Shown one piece after another: positions 1 through 11,049 of a DNA stretch of 64,000 nucleotides. The first letter of the stretch is position 1. Every line of letters starts with the position of its first letter. Made by a program: the position numbers and the translations under genes. The notes beneath the pieces were generated by a model. That model was given only the letters and a program-made list of their open reading frames with translations, ran no database searches and had not been told where the DNA came from. Origin of the DNA: Flaccisagitta enflata (lineage: Eukaryota; Chaetognatha; Sagittoidea; Aphragmophora); contig OZ231127.1 in the NCBI GenBank assembly GCA_965153355.1, positions 74,462,001 through 74,526,000 of the forward strand, read 5' to 3'.

Positions 1-1050
1 GCCAATCTCACATTTCTAGCTCAATTTGTGTAGATGCAGTGAAGAAAAGACTGAAGAGTATTCATTTTCAAGTTTGAAATGGCACAGCACCAAAATGTAC
101 CCATTTAAATTCAAATGAATGTCATTTCCAAACGAGTAAAGCTAGGAGGCTGGGATTGGTCTAGAATGAAAGATCTTTTGAAAATCTTTCAAACGGTCAC
201 CGATATTGTTTACTATCTTCTATTCAAACATGGATATTTTGAAAGGAGAAAAAGATCAATATTTTTTTAAATTTGGTTGATGAAACAATTCCCTCATTTA
301 TCATTCATAAAGGCTTAAAATCAAGTAAAAACTTATCAAAATCAATGACATTGAGAAAGCCCTTCGAAAAATCTGTCATTTGAGCTGTTTTTGGAGTTAC
401 TAGCTCAATTGGTTTACAAATTAGAATAGTTTTAGTAAAATTTGTCATTTACAAACTTTAGCAGAAAATCTGTTGTTTTCCCACTTAAGTTTTGATACAC
501 TTGTCCTAAATTTAACATAAGATCCAAATGAATTGATCGAATTCCATGGGACTGGTGGCAAATTGTTCAATTTTGGGAGCTCTTTAAAATGCTCATGAAT
601 AACAATGGGATTTGTTGAATTTAAACTATATAAAACTATACTGAAAGTTGTAACTTTTTTTATGAGTCGCACTGCAAATGAAATAGTTCTTCCATGAGAT
701 GAGTCAAGCGATTGTTTAAGAAATGCTTGTTATTTTCTTTGTCCGTGGAACCACCAGCTCCTATGGGCCTTTCAACGACGTTTATTGAAATTGAGTCAAA
801 TTAGATTTTCCCTGAACCAAACAGTGTGATCTATGTCATAGTGTGATGTAGGTCCTTCCAGGCATGGATGTAGGGGGCGTCACGTCGACCATGTCCAACT
901 ATGTGGTAAGAGTCGGTCTTGAAAACCCAGTCGGTTTTAAATTAAGAGTGATTCTATATTGAAAAATCTTTTTTTTTTTTTTTTGAAAAACAACCTAACT
1001 TGAGTTGAGCCAGATTTGTTTTAAATATCAAAAAGAATGTCTTTTGATGG
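1..1050. other. AT-rich stretch without a gene
   Basis: I see no exon with convincing splice sites or protein-like translation here, and no repeat family recognised elsewhere in the window until about position 1055. Confidence 0.5.
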
Positions 1051-1054
1051 AAAA

Positions 1055-1150
1055 TTTCAAGGCCGGATACACGGCTACCCCAGTCGCGTGCGGCAGGGGG
1101 GGGGGGCACGGGCTGTTTTTGCTTGTTGGCATGAAGTTAAGAGTTGGAGT
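1055..1150 (+). repeat. Dispersed repeat family A, 5' fragment
   Basis: It begins with GGCCGGATACACGGCTACCC followed by CAGTCGCGTGCGG. The same opening recurs near 5043-5105 (reversed), 11808, 37801, 45791, 48411 and 48640. This copy lacks the CCGT/GGAC tract and the terminal hairpin seen in fuller copies. Confidence 0.7.
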
Positions 1151-1299
1151 AGAAGAGGTTGAACTAATCTGCTATATTGATCAATTTGGGCATTACTACT
1201 ATTCCTTCCGCTACGCACCATTGAGTACAGATTTTGCACAACAGCCCTTCTTTCAAGTTTGAAGCATCTTTCAACTCTTTGAAGCATCGACCATCGGCT

Positions 1300-2403
1300 C
1301 GTGGGTTGACCCCTTTTGGGCAGCGGCCTCAAAACAGGCCCCCCAGACCGCCAAAACAAGCTTATCAGACCCTCCATTAGGCCTCCCAGACTCTAATTCA
1401 GGCCTCCCAGACCCCAAATCAGGCCCCCAAGACCCAACTCCGGCCTCTCAAACCTAACATTACAGTATGATTGTTTTCGTTTGCAACATTACAGGACGAC
1501 GTAATTCAAAAAGTAATTAAAATAATCAAATTCTGAAAAAAATTCCAAAAAGAATAGGCAAATACATTTTATGATGTATCAGTCAAAGGATCTCTTTAGA
1601 AACATTTGATACTCTCAACATTAAAGAAACTATAAAACTTACTTGACAAATTGGAAAATTGAAAAATTTGGCAAGATTTGACAGATGCACTGTTAATCTT
1701 TAAATTGTTCTCGTTTCCAAATGGTTTGAGCTACAGATGCCAGATTGGTCTCAAATGAAAGATAAGTTGAAGTAGTTTTTAAGTCTATTCTAAACTAAGC
1801 ACTGATTTGATGTCTTGAATATATTTTATACACAATCAGCTGAAACTCTTGTTAGAATTTCAAAAAAGGTCTTATTTCTTTAACATTTTCTATGATACAT
1901 GTTTTAAAATAGGTTTCTTTCTTATCATTCTGTAAAACTACATCAAATTCTCTTTCATTTGAGACCAACCTGGTATCTGTAGGCCAAATCGTTAAGAAAT
2001 GAAAGCATTCTAAAGAAAAACAGTTTATCTAAAAACATAAAAAATGGTCTTTTTTAGTCAAATATGCCTTACAACTAATAGTAAGATAATTGGATCAAAT
2101 TTTTGTTAAAAAGTCTTAAGAGTTTTACATAATAAAATGTATTTTTAATATCTTTTAGTATCTTTTTTCAGAAATAGATTATCTCTACAACTTTTGGAGT
2201 TATGTTGTCATGAAATGTTGCAAACGAAAACAATCATACTGTAGCTTCTCAAATGGTGAAACCACAAGTCAGGCCTCTTAGACCCTAGCTTAAGCCCCAA
2301 AACCTCACAGACCCACTTCAGGCCTCTCACACCCTAATTCAGGCCCCTCAGACCTCCCGGACCTCAAATTAAGCCTTACAGACCCCAAATCAGTCCTCAC
2401 ACA
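1300..2403. repeat. Degenerate GGCCTCCCAGACC minisatellite split by a MITE
   Basis: About 11-20 bp units (AGGCCTCCCAGACC, CAGGCCTCTCACACC and similar) run at 1330-1455 and resume at 2260-2403. The intervening 1463-2241 is a separate inserted element. The array belongs to the minisatellite type common between 9 and 31 kb. Confidence 0.6.
1463..2241. mobile_element. Non-autonomous Tc1/mariner-like MITE
   Basis: Inverted termini CAGTATGATTGTTTTCGTTT and the matching complement ending in CATACTG are bounded on both sides by TA, the target duplication typical of Tc1/mariner elements. It is about 779 bp with no transposase reading frame. The terminal CAGTATG is shared with the element at 38844-39423. 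Confidence 0.7.
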
Positions 2404-3028
2404 CCGTGTTCCCTAGCTGTGATAGGTAGGAAAAAATGACTCAGCATAGTGACCTATTCTAGGTTGTTGCTTACATGTAGGTGCATCTCACCATACATGA
2501 AATTAAAAATGCTGTTGGGATTTTTTTGAAAAATATACAAAAAACACAATTTTTTATACAATTTGTGCCATAAATCTTTGTGATCAATTTTTAGATAATT
2601 TTTGAGTTCAGAATTGAATCTAGATGATGTTTTCTGTTTTGTTTGATATGTCACACTATATACTTTCAAAGAAAGAAAGAAAGTTCATTTTTTGAATATA
2701 ATACTACAATAATAAATATCATTTTAAGTATTTCAAAGACAAAATGAACTTTGTATTCTTCTTTAAAAGTATATAGTGTGACATATCAAACGAAACAGAA
2801 AACATCATCTGAATACAGTTCTGAACTCGAAAATTATCTAAAAATTGATCACAAAGATTTATGGCACAAATTGTAAAAAAAATTGTGTTTTTTGTATATT
2901 TTTCAAAAAAATCCCAACAGAATTTTTAGTTTCATGTATGGTGAGATGCACCTACATGTAAGCAACAACCCAGAATAGGTCACTATGCTGAGTCATTTTT
3001 TCCTACCTACCACAGCTAGGGAGCACGG
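2404..3028. mobile_element. Long inverted repeat (foldback element)
   Basis: The left arm (about 2404-2670) and right arm (about 2763-3028) are near-perfect reverse complements over about 260 bp, for example CCTAGCTGTG against CACAGCTAGG at the tips. The short spacer is itself partly inverted around AAGTTCATTTT and AAAATGAACTT. There is no reading frame of note. It is probably a non-autonomous DNA transposon; the superfamily is not identified. Confidence 0.75.
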
Positions 3029-3099
3029 TGCACAGAATATCGTCCGGTGTGAAATTGTAGGTCATCTGCACCTCTCACCATCACATTCCTTATACAAAC

Positions 3100-3665
3100 T
3101 AACTTAGGGGCATTGGGTACCGCTGACCATGTAACGCTTTTGCGACTATTTGACTTCGCATCCTTGTTCATCTCTGGCGTTGACATCGATTCGGCGTATA
3201 GTTTGCGTAGTGTCTCGTTTGCGTGGCGTCCCGACGGCGCAGCGTCGTTAGCGCGGCGTCTCGTTTGCATGGCGTCTGTAAGCGCTGCGTCACGTCAGTG
3301 CGGCGCCAGGGTGTCACGCCTTCTTTGTCGTGTCTTTGTTGCGGCCGTCTTTGCCGCAATCGTTTTTGCCGGAAGCATCTTCACCGAAACCCTCCTTGGT
3401 GCATTTGTCTTTGCCGCAACCGTCTTCGCTGCAACACGTCCTCGTCGTAATTCGTCCTTGTTGCCACCCATAACACGTCTCGTGACTAGAGTTTTTAGAT
3501 GCGTCCGTCACGAACGCATCTCTATAGGAGGGTCGGTCGGTCCGTCCATCCGTCCGTCCGTCCGTCCGTCCGTCCGTCCGTCCGTCCGTCTGTCCGTCCG
3601 TCTGTCCGTTTTTCCGTCCGTAACGCCTGTGCAAAAACCGCGTTTCTCGGCAGATTTAGGCCACG
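3100..3665 (+). repeat. GC-rich degenerate repeat ending in a CCGT tract
   Basis: Short direct repeats (GCGGCGTCTCGTTTGC, GCGTGGCGTCCCG, then CTTTGCCGCAACCGTCTTCG and variants) lead into GCGTCCGTCACGAACGC and a run of CCGT at about 3538-3610. The 189-codon frame across it is low in complexity and changes with repeat period, so I do not call it a gene. Confidence 0.5.
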
Positions 3666-3799
3666 GTGAGATGCTGTACTAAATCTAATGATTAACAAAT
3701 GTGTTTTGAGAGCCTCCTTCATTATTCTGTCGCTTCATCTGTCTGTCCATCTTCATCTTTATGACTATATATGAAAGTTGGACAACATTACTACTCAAC

Positions 3800-4345
3800 C
3801 CTACTTTACTTAAGGGTGAGAGCCTTTGGAGCTCTCACTGGTGTTTAATCCGGACCCATCACAACTATCCTTAGTATTCAAAATAACTAAGTCTATCTCA
3901 AAATAATCATGAAATAATTCAAGACAACAATCCAACCAGGAACCTACCAGGAAAAAATCCATAATTTTAACCTGTTTGCTACAAGTACCAGTGACAAGAA
4001 AGAGTACCAGATGATTGTGCTGAATTGCGTCCACACATCCATCTGATCTTCCCATTGTAAAAGGTTCATGCAACCCACAACCTAAAATCAAAATCCTTTC
4101 CACTGAATGAGACCATTCCCTCAAACATTCCATGTCAACCCAAAATAAAAAGATGCAAAGTAGTCAGCATATCCCTATTATTTATAGCGAACAAATAACC
4201 AAATGATGATGTAGCTATCCAAGGATAATCTAGATATCAAAGGCAATGTTGTTAAAAACCATACCATTACATATCTAGTCAATACCTCCAGGGACACAGT
4301 CCGGACTCATTACCCGGTCGGGCTTGTTGTATTCTGTCTTAGAGT
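3800..4345 (-). repeat. Diverged relative of the 323-bp exon/hairpin unit
   Basis: Read on the minus strand, 4290-4200 translates like the exon repeated at 17.7-19.2 kb (FLTTLPL here, FLTMLPS there), and 4120-3990 has a second related frame (GRSDGCVDAIQ then FLVTG). Downstream comes GTGAGAGCTCCAAAGGCTCT, a hairpin matching GTGAGGGCTCACAAGGCCCT in the tandem units. It looks like one and a half decayed units. Confidence 0.45.
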
Positions 4346-4510
4346 CAGAAATTCAGGTTCAGAAAATTAGCTAAGAAGCGTAAACTGAAGAGTATTCGAG
4401 AGCTTGAGCCGTTTTGCCCTTTATTCTGCTATAACGGGCAGTGCACTACCATTACTCCTTTGAAATGGCAATAATCATCTTCCTACGTCAGTAAAGGAAA
4501 AATTGCTAAT

Positions 4511-5105
4511 TGCTTATCAGTCGTGTGCTATGCGACTTTACACCCAGCTTTGTCGGTCCGTACTTCGGTCCGTCGGTCCATCCGTCCATCCGTCTGTCCG
4601 TTGGTCCGTCCGTCCAACGGTCCGTCCATCCGTCGGGCACACTTTACTTTTTTTTTATTTTTGCGGTCTTCGACCTCACTGCTCCTGCTCAAATGATCAA
4701 GTGACCTCATCAGGGGTGTATATTATTGAGTCGCTTTTGATTTTTTTCCCCCCCCCCCCCCGCCTTTGATTTTCTTCCCCGCGATGCGTCGCGTCGTGTT
4801 TTTGTATCTATGATTTTCTTCCCCATATAGCAATAAAACAATGTAGTTAAGGCTTAAATAATGCTAAATTGTGTTTTACTAATTTAGTTTTATGATTTGG
4901 TACTGTAAAAAGTTATATTTTCCCCAAATTTCCTTTTTTTCTCTTTTTTCCCCCTTTAATTTTCTTCCCCATCTTCAGACCCTTTGATTTCCCCCCCCAC
5001 CGGGGGGGGGGGAACTCAATAATATACAGGCCTGGACCTCATATATGGCCCCAGCCCACCCGCACGCGGCTGGGGTAGCCATGTATCCGGCCTTGGCCTT
5101 GTTAT
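4511..5105 (-). repeat. Dispersed repeat family A, full-length reversed copy
   Basis: Reversed, it has the terminal hairpin (GTCGTGTGCTATGCGAC), a CCGT tract (4556-4640), the GCGGTCTTCGACCTCACTGC segment, and after an inserted hAT-like MITE the opening GGGGTAGCCATGTATCCGGC at 5070-5095. This copy shows the gross layout of the family: opening block, A-rich middle, GGAC/CCGT tract, terminal hairpin. Confidence 0.7.
4711..5034. mobile_element. hAT-like MITE with exact 8-bp target duplication
   Basis: Termini are CAGGGGTGTATATTATTGAG on the left and CTCAATAATATACAGGCCTG on the right. Both sides are flanked by GACCTCAT (4703-4710 and 5035-5042), an 8-bp duplication as expected of hAT transposons. 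It interrupts a family A repeat, so it is the younger insertion. The interior is C/T-rich with no reading frame. Confidence 0.8.
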
Positions 5106-5636
5106 TCTACATGTTTTCTCATGTGAAAGAACTGAATATAATAAATGTCACATCAAAAAACAAAAAATTGGTAGTTATCATCTTCCTGCATCCGTAAAGA
5201 AAAAAAAATTATCATAAACTAATTACATTTTTTTTTCAAACAGCCGTGAAAATCCTATAAAAACCAAGGATGTATTGTGATTTTACCCACTGCCCCTGTG
5301 CTCTTGTCTGGACGTTTGGAAATATCACTTCCACTTTCCAACTGATCGAAAATACTCAAGAAGCATTAAGAACACTCACAGTCTCCAGTATCTTCGCGGA
5401 AGGTAGGCGTTGTTGGAAATAGGAACATCGAAATATAAGTATGCCAGGAGAAAAAATATCTCAAAATGAAAAAACGTTATAACATTGAAAAAAGAATTGA
5501 AGAAGAAATGAATAAGATTTTTTTAAAAATTAGGAAAAATATTCACAATATATATAATGTATGTGTGTAATATTCACAACAGGCTCATTCTCACTCGGCA
5601 CTTTAATCACACTCCTTCGAATTCCCTTTGACAACG

Positions 5637-8600
5637 ATGATGTACTCAAACGCCTCAAGGCAAATTGTTCAAATTGTCTTTTTGGCCTGCCTTCTGATGA
5701 AGCTTGTTTATGGGTCTCCAATCGGAGAAGCTCCCGGCTCTAACACGATTTATGTCGAAAGTACCACTGATGGTAAGGCTCCAATCAAGCTCACCCTTTT
5801 CATATTCATATAATTTCAGGTAATAGAATCGTCTGTGGCCTAAGAATATCGTCTATATTATACAAAAATGACTCTAGTCAAATTATTCTTTAACTTTTGA
5901 CCTAGTTGCACTGTAAGAAATTCATGCAGAAGACAAGCTATTGGCCTCATAGCAAAGAATGAACCCTCATGATTAAAAACTCGTGCCGCTGGGAAAGGCT
6001 AAAAAGGGGTCTTACCCTGCATATTCTATGAAGTTTAGAATTTTCTTTGTTTTGTTATTTTCTTATTTCTTTCTATTAAGTTAACAGTGAAAAGGATTTT
6101 AGATGAATTCCCCTTAAAGAAAACGAATTACTTCTTCTATCTTACATCACTTATTGATGTTTAAGATAATCGCTTTCTTCTTATTCAATAACAGAGAATG
6201 TTTTAAATGGAAATTAGACCAGAGAATGGCGGTGAATTCAGAAGTTCCGAATGAAGATCCAGTTTTAAGACTTCTGCAAAAATGGGGTAGAAATGTTCAT
6301 ACTTAAACATTATGTTTTTTGATAAATCTTTGAATTTTATGATTGATAAAGAGACCAACACTTAAAATAATCACTTAGTAGCAGAGCTTAAGTGAAGAAC
6401 ATTTATAAGCGTAAGTAAGGAAAGTTTTTTAGCATAAGTACTAGGTCATCAGCCTGAGATGCCGGATATTGTGAGATTGTTAAGCTTTTACTCTGAGATG
6501 CCACCTATCACGGATTTCACATTGATTGTCTTTTAAAGAGTATAGATTGGCATTTTCAGTTGCGGACACTCAACTCTATAAGAGGCTTTGTCCGTCCATC
6601 TGTCTGTCTGTCCTTCCGTTGGTGAGCACAAGTCAAAAAGTGGAAAAACGAGCGTTTTGAAGCTTTTTGTGTTAGTGTCTGTGTCAGAAAGGGTGTTGGG
6701 TGTGGATGGGGGTTGGGTGCCCCTGCCCACCCGTCCGCAACAATATTGTAACCCCGCGTCACTTGTTTGTATCAAAATTTCATCAAAATCGGTCAAGTAG
6801 CTTAGATTTTACATGTATCTAAATAAAAAAGGCCAACACCTATAAGTCGCGTGCGAGATTTTCATTTAGAATGACTAAGAATGACTTAAAATGACTAAGT
6901 TTACTCTTATATTACCGAAAATGACCAAAAGAAATAAAATCAATAAAAAAAGTAAAATGGGGACCAACCAACCGACCGACCAACCAACCAACCAATGGAC
7001 AGACAAAGGGGGGTGAAGAGTCGCGTGCACGCAACTAAAGACTTCCTTTCTGCCACTTTTTTGATGGAAAAATGGAGGAACAATTTTTTTCCTCATTCTC
7101 TCATTTTGCAATATTTTGAGCCAGAGACACAAGATAAGTCCTAAATAAAAGATGATTTTACATATTTATGAAACTGCATCAATTTTTTTTCATACTAGAC
7201 CGTTGACATATTCCCAGCTCAAACTGTGCAAAAAAGAGAGAAATTTGAAAATGCTCTCTTTCACGATTTTTATTGAAAATTCTGCCATTGAGAGAAAATT
7301 AGCTTTTACTTAAAAGAAGATTAGTTTTTACTTCAAAGAAAATTAGTTTTTAGCTCAAAGAAAATTGGTTTTTACTTAAAAGAAAACTAGTTTTTAGTTC
7401 AAAGAAAATTAATTTTTACTTCAAAGACTTGTGAAATCTAAACTACTTGACCGATTTTGATGAAATTTTGATACAAAAAACATCAATCTATGCTCTTTAA
7501 GAGACAATCAGTATGAAATCCAAGATGTGTGGCATCTCTGGGTAAAAGCGTAATAGAATCCGGCATCTCAGGCTGATGACCTGTTAAGGAAAATTTTTAT
7601 CAATAAAGGCTTTTGCCTTTGTGGCGCAACTTCCCATAGGCGATTTGATTACTCAGGATGTGTTTCTAGTGAAGATGAAAAACGCGTTTGTTCCCATTGA
7701 ACGCTTTTACAGCATAAACCTATAATCTTGAATTTTCACTGTCCTATGAGCGAGTGAGCATGAATGGAACAAGCGAGCATAGCGAAGTGGAGCGCTGTGG
7801 AGCAAGTGAGCGCAGTGAGCGATGCGAGCGAACAAACTTACGAGCGACCAAGTGGCCCCTTAAAAACGCGATTGTCTGTGACTAGAAACCCGCCCTTAGT
7901 CTTGAGAGGGTGACAAGCATATGGGCAGTGGCAGTAATGCTAAAAAGATCTATAGATGCCAAAAAAGTTAAGTGTTACCAAGGGAAAGACCGATATACCA
8001 ACAGACCAACCAAGCGAGAAACCGACAATTGTAATTTGTATCCAAAATTTTGCTGTAAAGAAATATATTCTCTCTGTCGGTCTCTTGCTCAAACAAAGCA
8101 TTTACTAATATTTTTTGTATTGGATATGATGAAATTTGCCTATAACAAAATGATTTGCTAGTATAGTAGATGTCCTCTAGACTTGGAAATACGGGGGAAT
8201 TCATTACAGGAAGACAGATAAACTTAAGAGAATGATACTTGGAATATAAACTAATATAAAGATGCTTTATCGCCCATGAGTGTTGGTTGCTATGCATGGC
8301 TATGGAAACACATTCTCATGTATTCACGCTAAAGTATCAATATTTTGATAAATTTTTTGAGGGAACATTGTTTGAAATAAAATTTGCTACAACTTTCCCA
8401 CAATATGTATTGTAAGAATATTGCTTGTTTGGCGGTTGCTAGGGAGCATAACAGGGTTGTCACACATAGTTACGCTTCCTAGCAACGGCTAAACGAGCAA
8501 CATTTTTACAGAACATATTGTTGGAAAGTTGTAGCAAATTTTATTTTAAACAATGTTCCTGGATGTCAAGCAACAAAACAATTTCAACAGTTATAGGCCT

Positions 8601-9818
8601 AAATGTAGATTACTGTTTTTCAGAAACATTTCACATTCCTTATAGACAGATTTCCATTACTACTGTGTCTGGTAAAGCGAGGTGAAACTGTTATTGCTGT
8701 TATTTGGTCCTCATTCACCTGCCTCGAGCTATCTATTACTATCATGATTTGTTGCAAAATATGAGTGTTTGAATGATACTGTCATACGGTATCTGACTAG
8801 AAATTTCCCTACATTCACCCCATCTCCCCCCCCCCCCAAAAAAAAAAGATGCATCAATCAAAGTCCCGTTGAAAGACATTTCCTGGCGAATTTCCTCATC
8901 GACTTCAACCGCGGGTACCTACGAGCTCGATGGCCGATCTGTCAAAGTACTCCATGCTGGCAATTACTTCATCTACGCTCAAGTCACTTTCTACACTTTG
9001 GTCAATTACGACTCATTCCAAATCACCGTCAACGACAACTCCCCTCTCGTCACCTGCAGATCGTCTCAACCGGTTCTTGTTTTTGTTTTTTAGCCACTTT
9101 TGAAGTTGTTATTTCTATCTTTCTTTGTTTGAAAATAGTCTGAATGAACAGTCCATCTGTCTGTCCGTCTTACCATCCGTACGTCCGTCCGTCTGTCTGC
9201 CCCCCTCCCCCCCCACCTTATCCTCAGGGCTTCATTATCTTTGGGGCTTAGTCTGACCCAAATTCTGCCAATTATCCCAAATCCAAGCAATATGGCCCAA
9301 ATCCAAGCATAATGGTCCAAATCCAAGCAAAACGGCCAAAATCTGGCCAGAAAATCCCAATTCTCGCCTGAGGTCAATCATATTGGCCCCTTCAACCAAT
9401 ATTGTGTCCTTCAATACCTAGATTCTGACCAGATTCTGACCAATTTTGCTTAGATTTGGGCCATATTGCTTGGATTTGGGCTATTTAGCCGAGTTTGGGT
9501 CAGAATAGACCCCCAAGGAGACAAAACCCTGAGGATGGGGTTGGAGGGGGATGATGAATGGACAGACGGACGGACGGAAGTACAGACGGATGGATTCCCC
9601 CTGTGTTCTACAGGACTTCGTCTCCTTCGGAGCCGCTGCCCTGCTCCCTGCTCCCTGCTCCCCCTCAACCTAAATCACACACTACTCAAGCAGGGCATTG
9701 GAACCGCTGGCCACTTGCTGCTTTAGGGCTGCTAATTTTTCTTTTTGTCATTAGTGTCATCCTAATCATTTTCCTTTGTGTTAATTTTCGTTGCACTATA
9801 ATTGAAGTTATTCAGGAT

Positions 9819-9902
<84 letters not shown>

Positions 9903-10124
9903 TCCCTCATCTTGCTACAGGTGTCTATTGGACGATGCCTCAATCTGTCGAGATCATTGAGAGCGCTTTGTCTCGAGCATCAATCTGTAGCAAATTCTTG
10001 CTTCGCGGGCGTCGTTCGAAGATTGGAAGCCGGGGATAAAATCAAAATCGAGCGCAAGCAACAAACCGACAGAAAAGTCCTCGTTGGCCCAGACAATACG
10101 TTCTTTGGTCTTACCAAATTCTAA
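5637..10124 (+). CDS. TNF-superfamily ligand, three exons
   Basis: A cytokine-type ligand expected to act at the cell surface or be secreted, binding TNF-receptor relatives as a trimer. Exons are 5637-5772, 8849-9072 and 9921-10124 with matching phases (1, then 0), 187 residues in all. The first exon holds a hydrophobic segment (residues about 10-26, VQIVFLACLLMKLVYG) that is either a signal peptide or an anchor. The TNF homology domain follows: VLHAGNYFIYAQVTFY is the classic inner strand, and the C-terminus shows NSCFAGVVRRLEAGDKIKIE and ends in FFGLTKF, all typical of the family. Cys residues flank the loop, as in many TNF ligands. The third exon's acceptor follows a long CT microsatellite. 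The 3' splice donor at 9073 (GTTCTT) is weak, and additional stalk exons could lie in the 3-kb first intron. The family call is firm; exact exon set less so. Confidence 0.88.
6441..7585. mobile_element. Foldback element with ~110-bp inverted ends, in TNF intron 1
   Basis: AGGTCATCAGCCTGAGATGC at the left mirrors GCATCTCAGGCTGATGACCT at the right, and pairing continues inward through GACAATC and AAAGAG segments. The interior contains two other repeats: a GCGGACACTC... TTTGTCCGTCC piece (6555-6740) and a family B copy (6820-7035). No target duplication is obvious. Confidence 0.6.
6820..7035 (+). repeat. Dispersed repeat family B copy
   Basis: It starts AAGGCCAACACCTATAAGTC, has AATGACTTAAAATGACT units, then an ACCGACCAACC tract, and ends at the hairpin GAGTCGCGTGCACGCAACT. 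A longer copy lies at 49470-49855. Families A and B share the ending but differ in the opening. Confidence 0.65.
7663..7894. mobile_element. Small inverted-repeat element with GAGCG decamers
   Basis: TGTTTCTAGTGAAGATG and AACGCG at the left pair with CGCGATTGTCTGTGACTAGA at the right. Between them (7741-7850) is a run of GAGCG/AGCGA words at roughly 10-bp spacing. No coding potential. Confidence 0.45.
8362..8559. mobile_element. Short foldback element, TNF intron 1
   Basis: Arms of about 85 bp (GGAACATTGTTT... CTACAACTTTCC on the left, mirrored as GGAAAGTTGTAG... AACAATGTTCC on the right) surround a short spacer. It lies about 290 bp upstream of the TNF second exon. No target duplication was seen. 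Confidence 0.65.
9125..9740. repeat. Foldback minisatellite element, TNF intron 2
   Basis: Left half: a GTCCGTC tract, then CCCAAATCCAAGCAATATGG-type units. Right half: the mirror image (GGCCATATTGCTTGGATTTG) and a GACGGACGG tract, ending in TTCTACAGGACTTCG and GGAGCCGCTGCC. This is one of a large family with inverted 20-bp repeat arms; others lie at 11.86-12.43, 13.1-14.0, 21.25, 22.15 and 23.66 kb. Confidence 0.65.
9821..9899 (+). repeat. CT microsatellite serving as polypyrimidine tract
   Basis: About 40 CT units end 21 bp before the AG at 9919-9920 that precedes the last TNF exon, so the microsatellite sits where the polypyrimidine tract must be. Confidence 0.8.
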
Positions 10125-10354
10125 ATTTGAAAAATATTTGATGATAGAAACTTTAGGATAGAAACTTTGGGATAGAAACTTTAGGATAGAAACTTTAGGA
10201 AATTCTTGCTGAATTTGCGTTACTATCTGGGAATTTAGTATGTACGAAGCACTGAAAATTGCCATGAAATTCGCTACCCAAGCCAGATGAATCACGATTT
10301 TTTTTTAAAATGAAATTGTTTTGAAACTTATAATTAGATACACTTTGTATTGAT

Positions 10355-10612
10355 GATGGTTTTGATTTTAGATCTCATACTTTATGGTTGAAAAACTAGC
10401 TGAAATATGGTTCATAGTTGAATTGCATTTTCATTAGGCATCTACCAATGGGTTCTGATACATTATCATAAGGTCCAGAAAATGATGGTTTTGATTTTAG
10501 ATCTCATACTTTATGGTTGAAAAACTAGCTGAAATATGGTTCATAGTTGTATTGCATTTTCATTAGGCATCTACCAATGGGTTCTGATACATTATCATAA
10601 GGTCCAGAAAAT
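10355..10612. repeat. Tandem duplication of a 129-bp segment
   Basis: The block beginning GATGGTTTTGATTTTAGATC at 10355 is repeated almost without change at 10484. It lies about 230 bp beyond the TNF stop codon. Confidence 0.85.
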
Positions 10613-10723
10613 GACAAAGACATTAGCCAAAATAAAAACAGAGATACCATCAGTAATTTTGTCCTTTGGGTAAATCTTTCCAGCTTAATATTCAGTGCGT
10701 CATATTTTTTTCCCAAAAACCTA

Positions 10724-11049
10724 CAGGGTGTTTCACATCAACTGAAATATAAGAAAACGATGTCATTCTGCTTCTAAAAATGGGGAAACAATTCTAAAAA
10801 AAGATTCAAAGAGCCTTTAAGCTCCAATTTTCTATGTAAAAATTTCATTAGCCACAATATAGATTTGAAGTAAAATGAATATTCACAGTCAATGTTTTTT
10901 CTATCCTAGAATTTTTTCTTTAAATCACTCTCATGTCCAAATGTCTTGAGCCACAGTTGCCAGATTGCACTCAAATGGAAGAAAATTTGAATATCTTTCA
11001 TTTGTTATTCAAATGTTTTCTTATATTTCATTTGTTGTGAAACACCCTG
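10724..11049. mobile_element. Tc1/mariner-like MITE (CAGGGTGTTTCA family)
   Basis: Ends CAGGGTGTTTCACATCAACT and its mirror finishing TGTGAAACACCCTG are flanked by TA on each side. It is 326 bp with no reading frame. Confidence 0.75.

Noticed and set aside
3113-3682. 189-codon frame with Ser/Arg/Val repeats
   Set aside because: It lies in degenerate GC-rich repeats and a CCGT tract; translation is periodic and unlike a protein domain.
7968-8297. 109-codon minus-strand frame
   Set aside because: AT-rich intronic sequence of the TNF gene; composition and lack of splice sites do not suggest coding.
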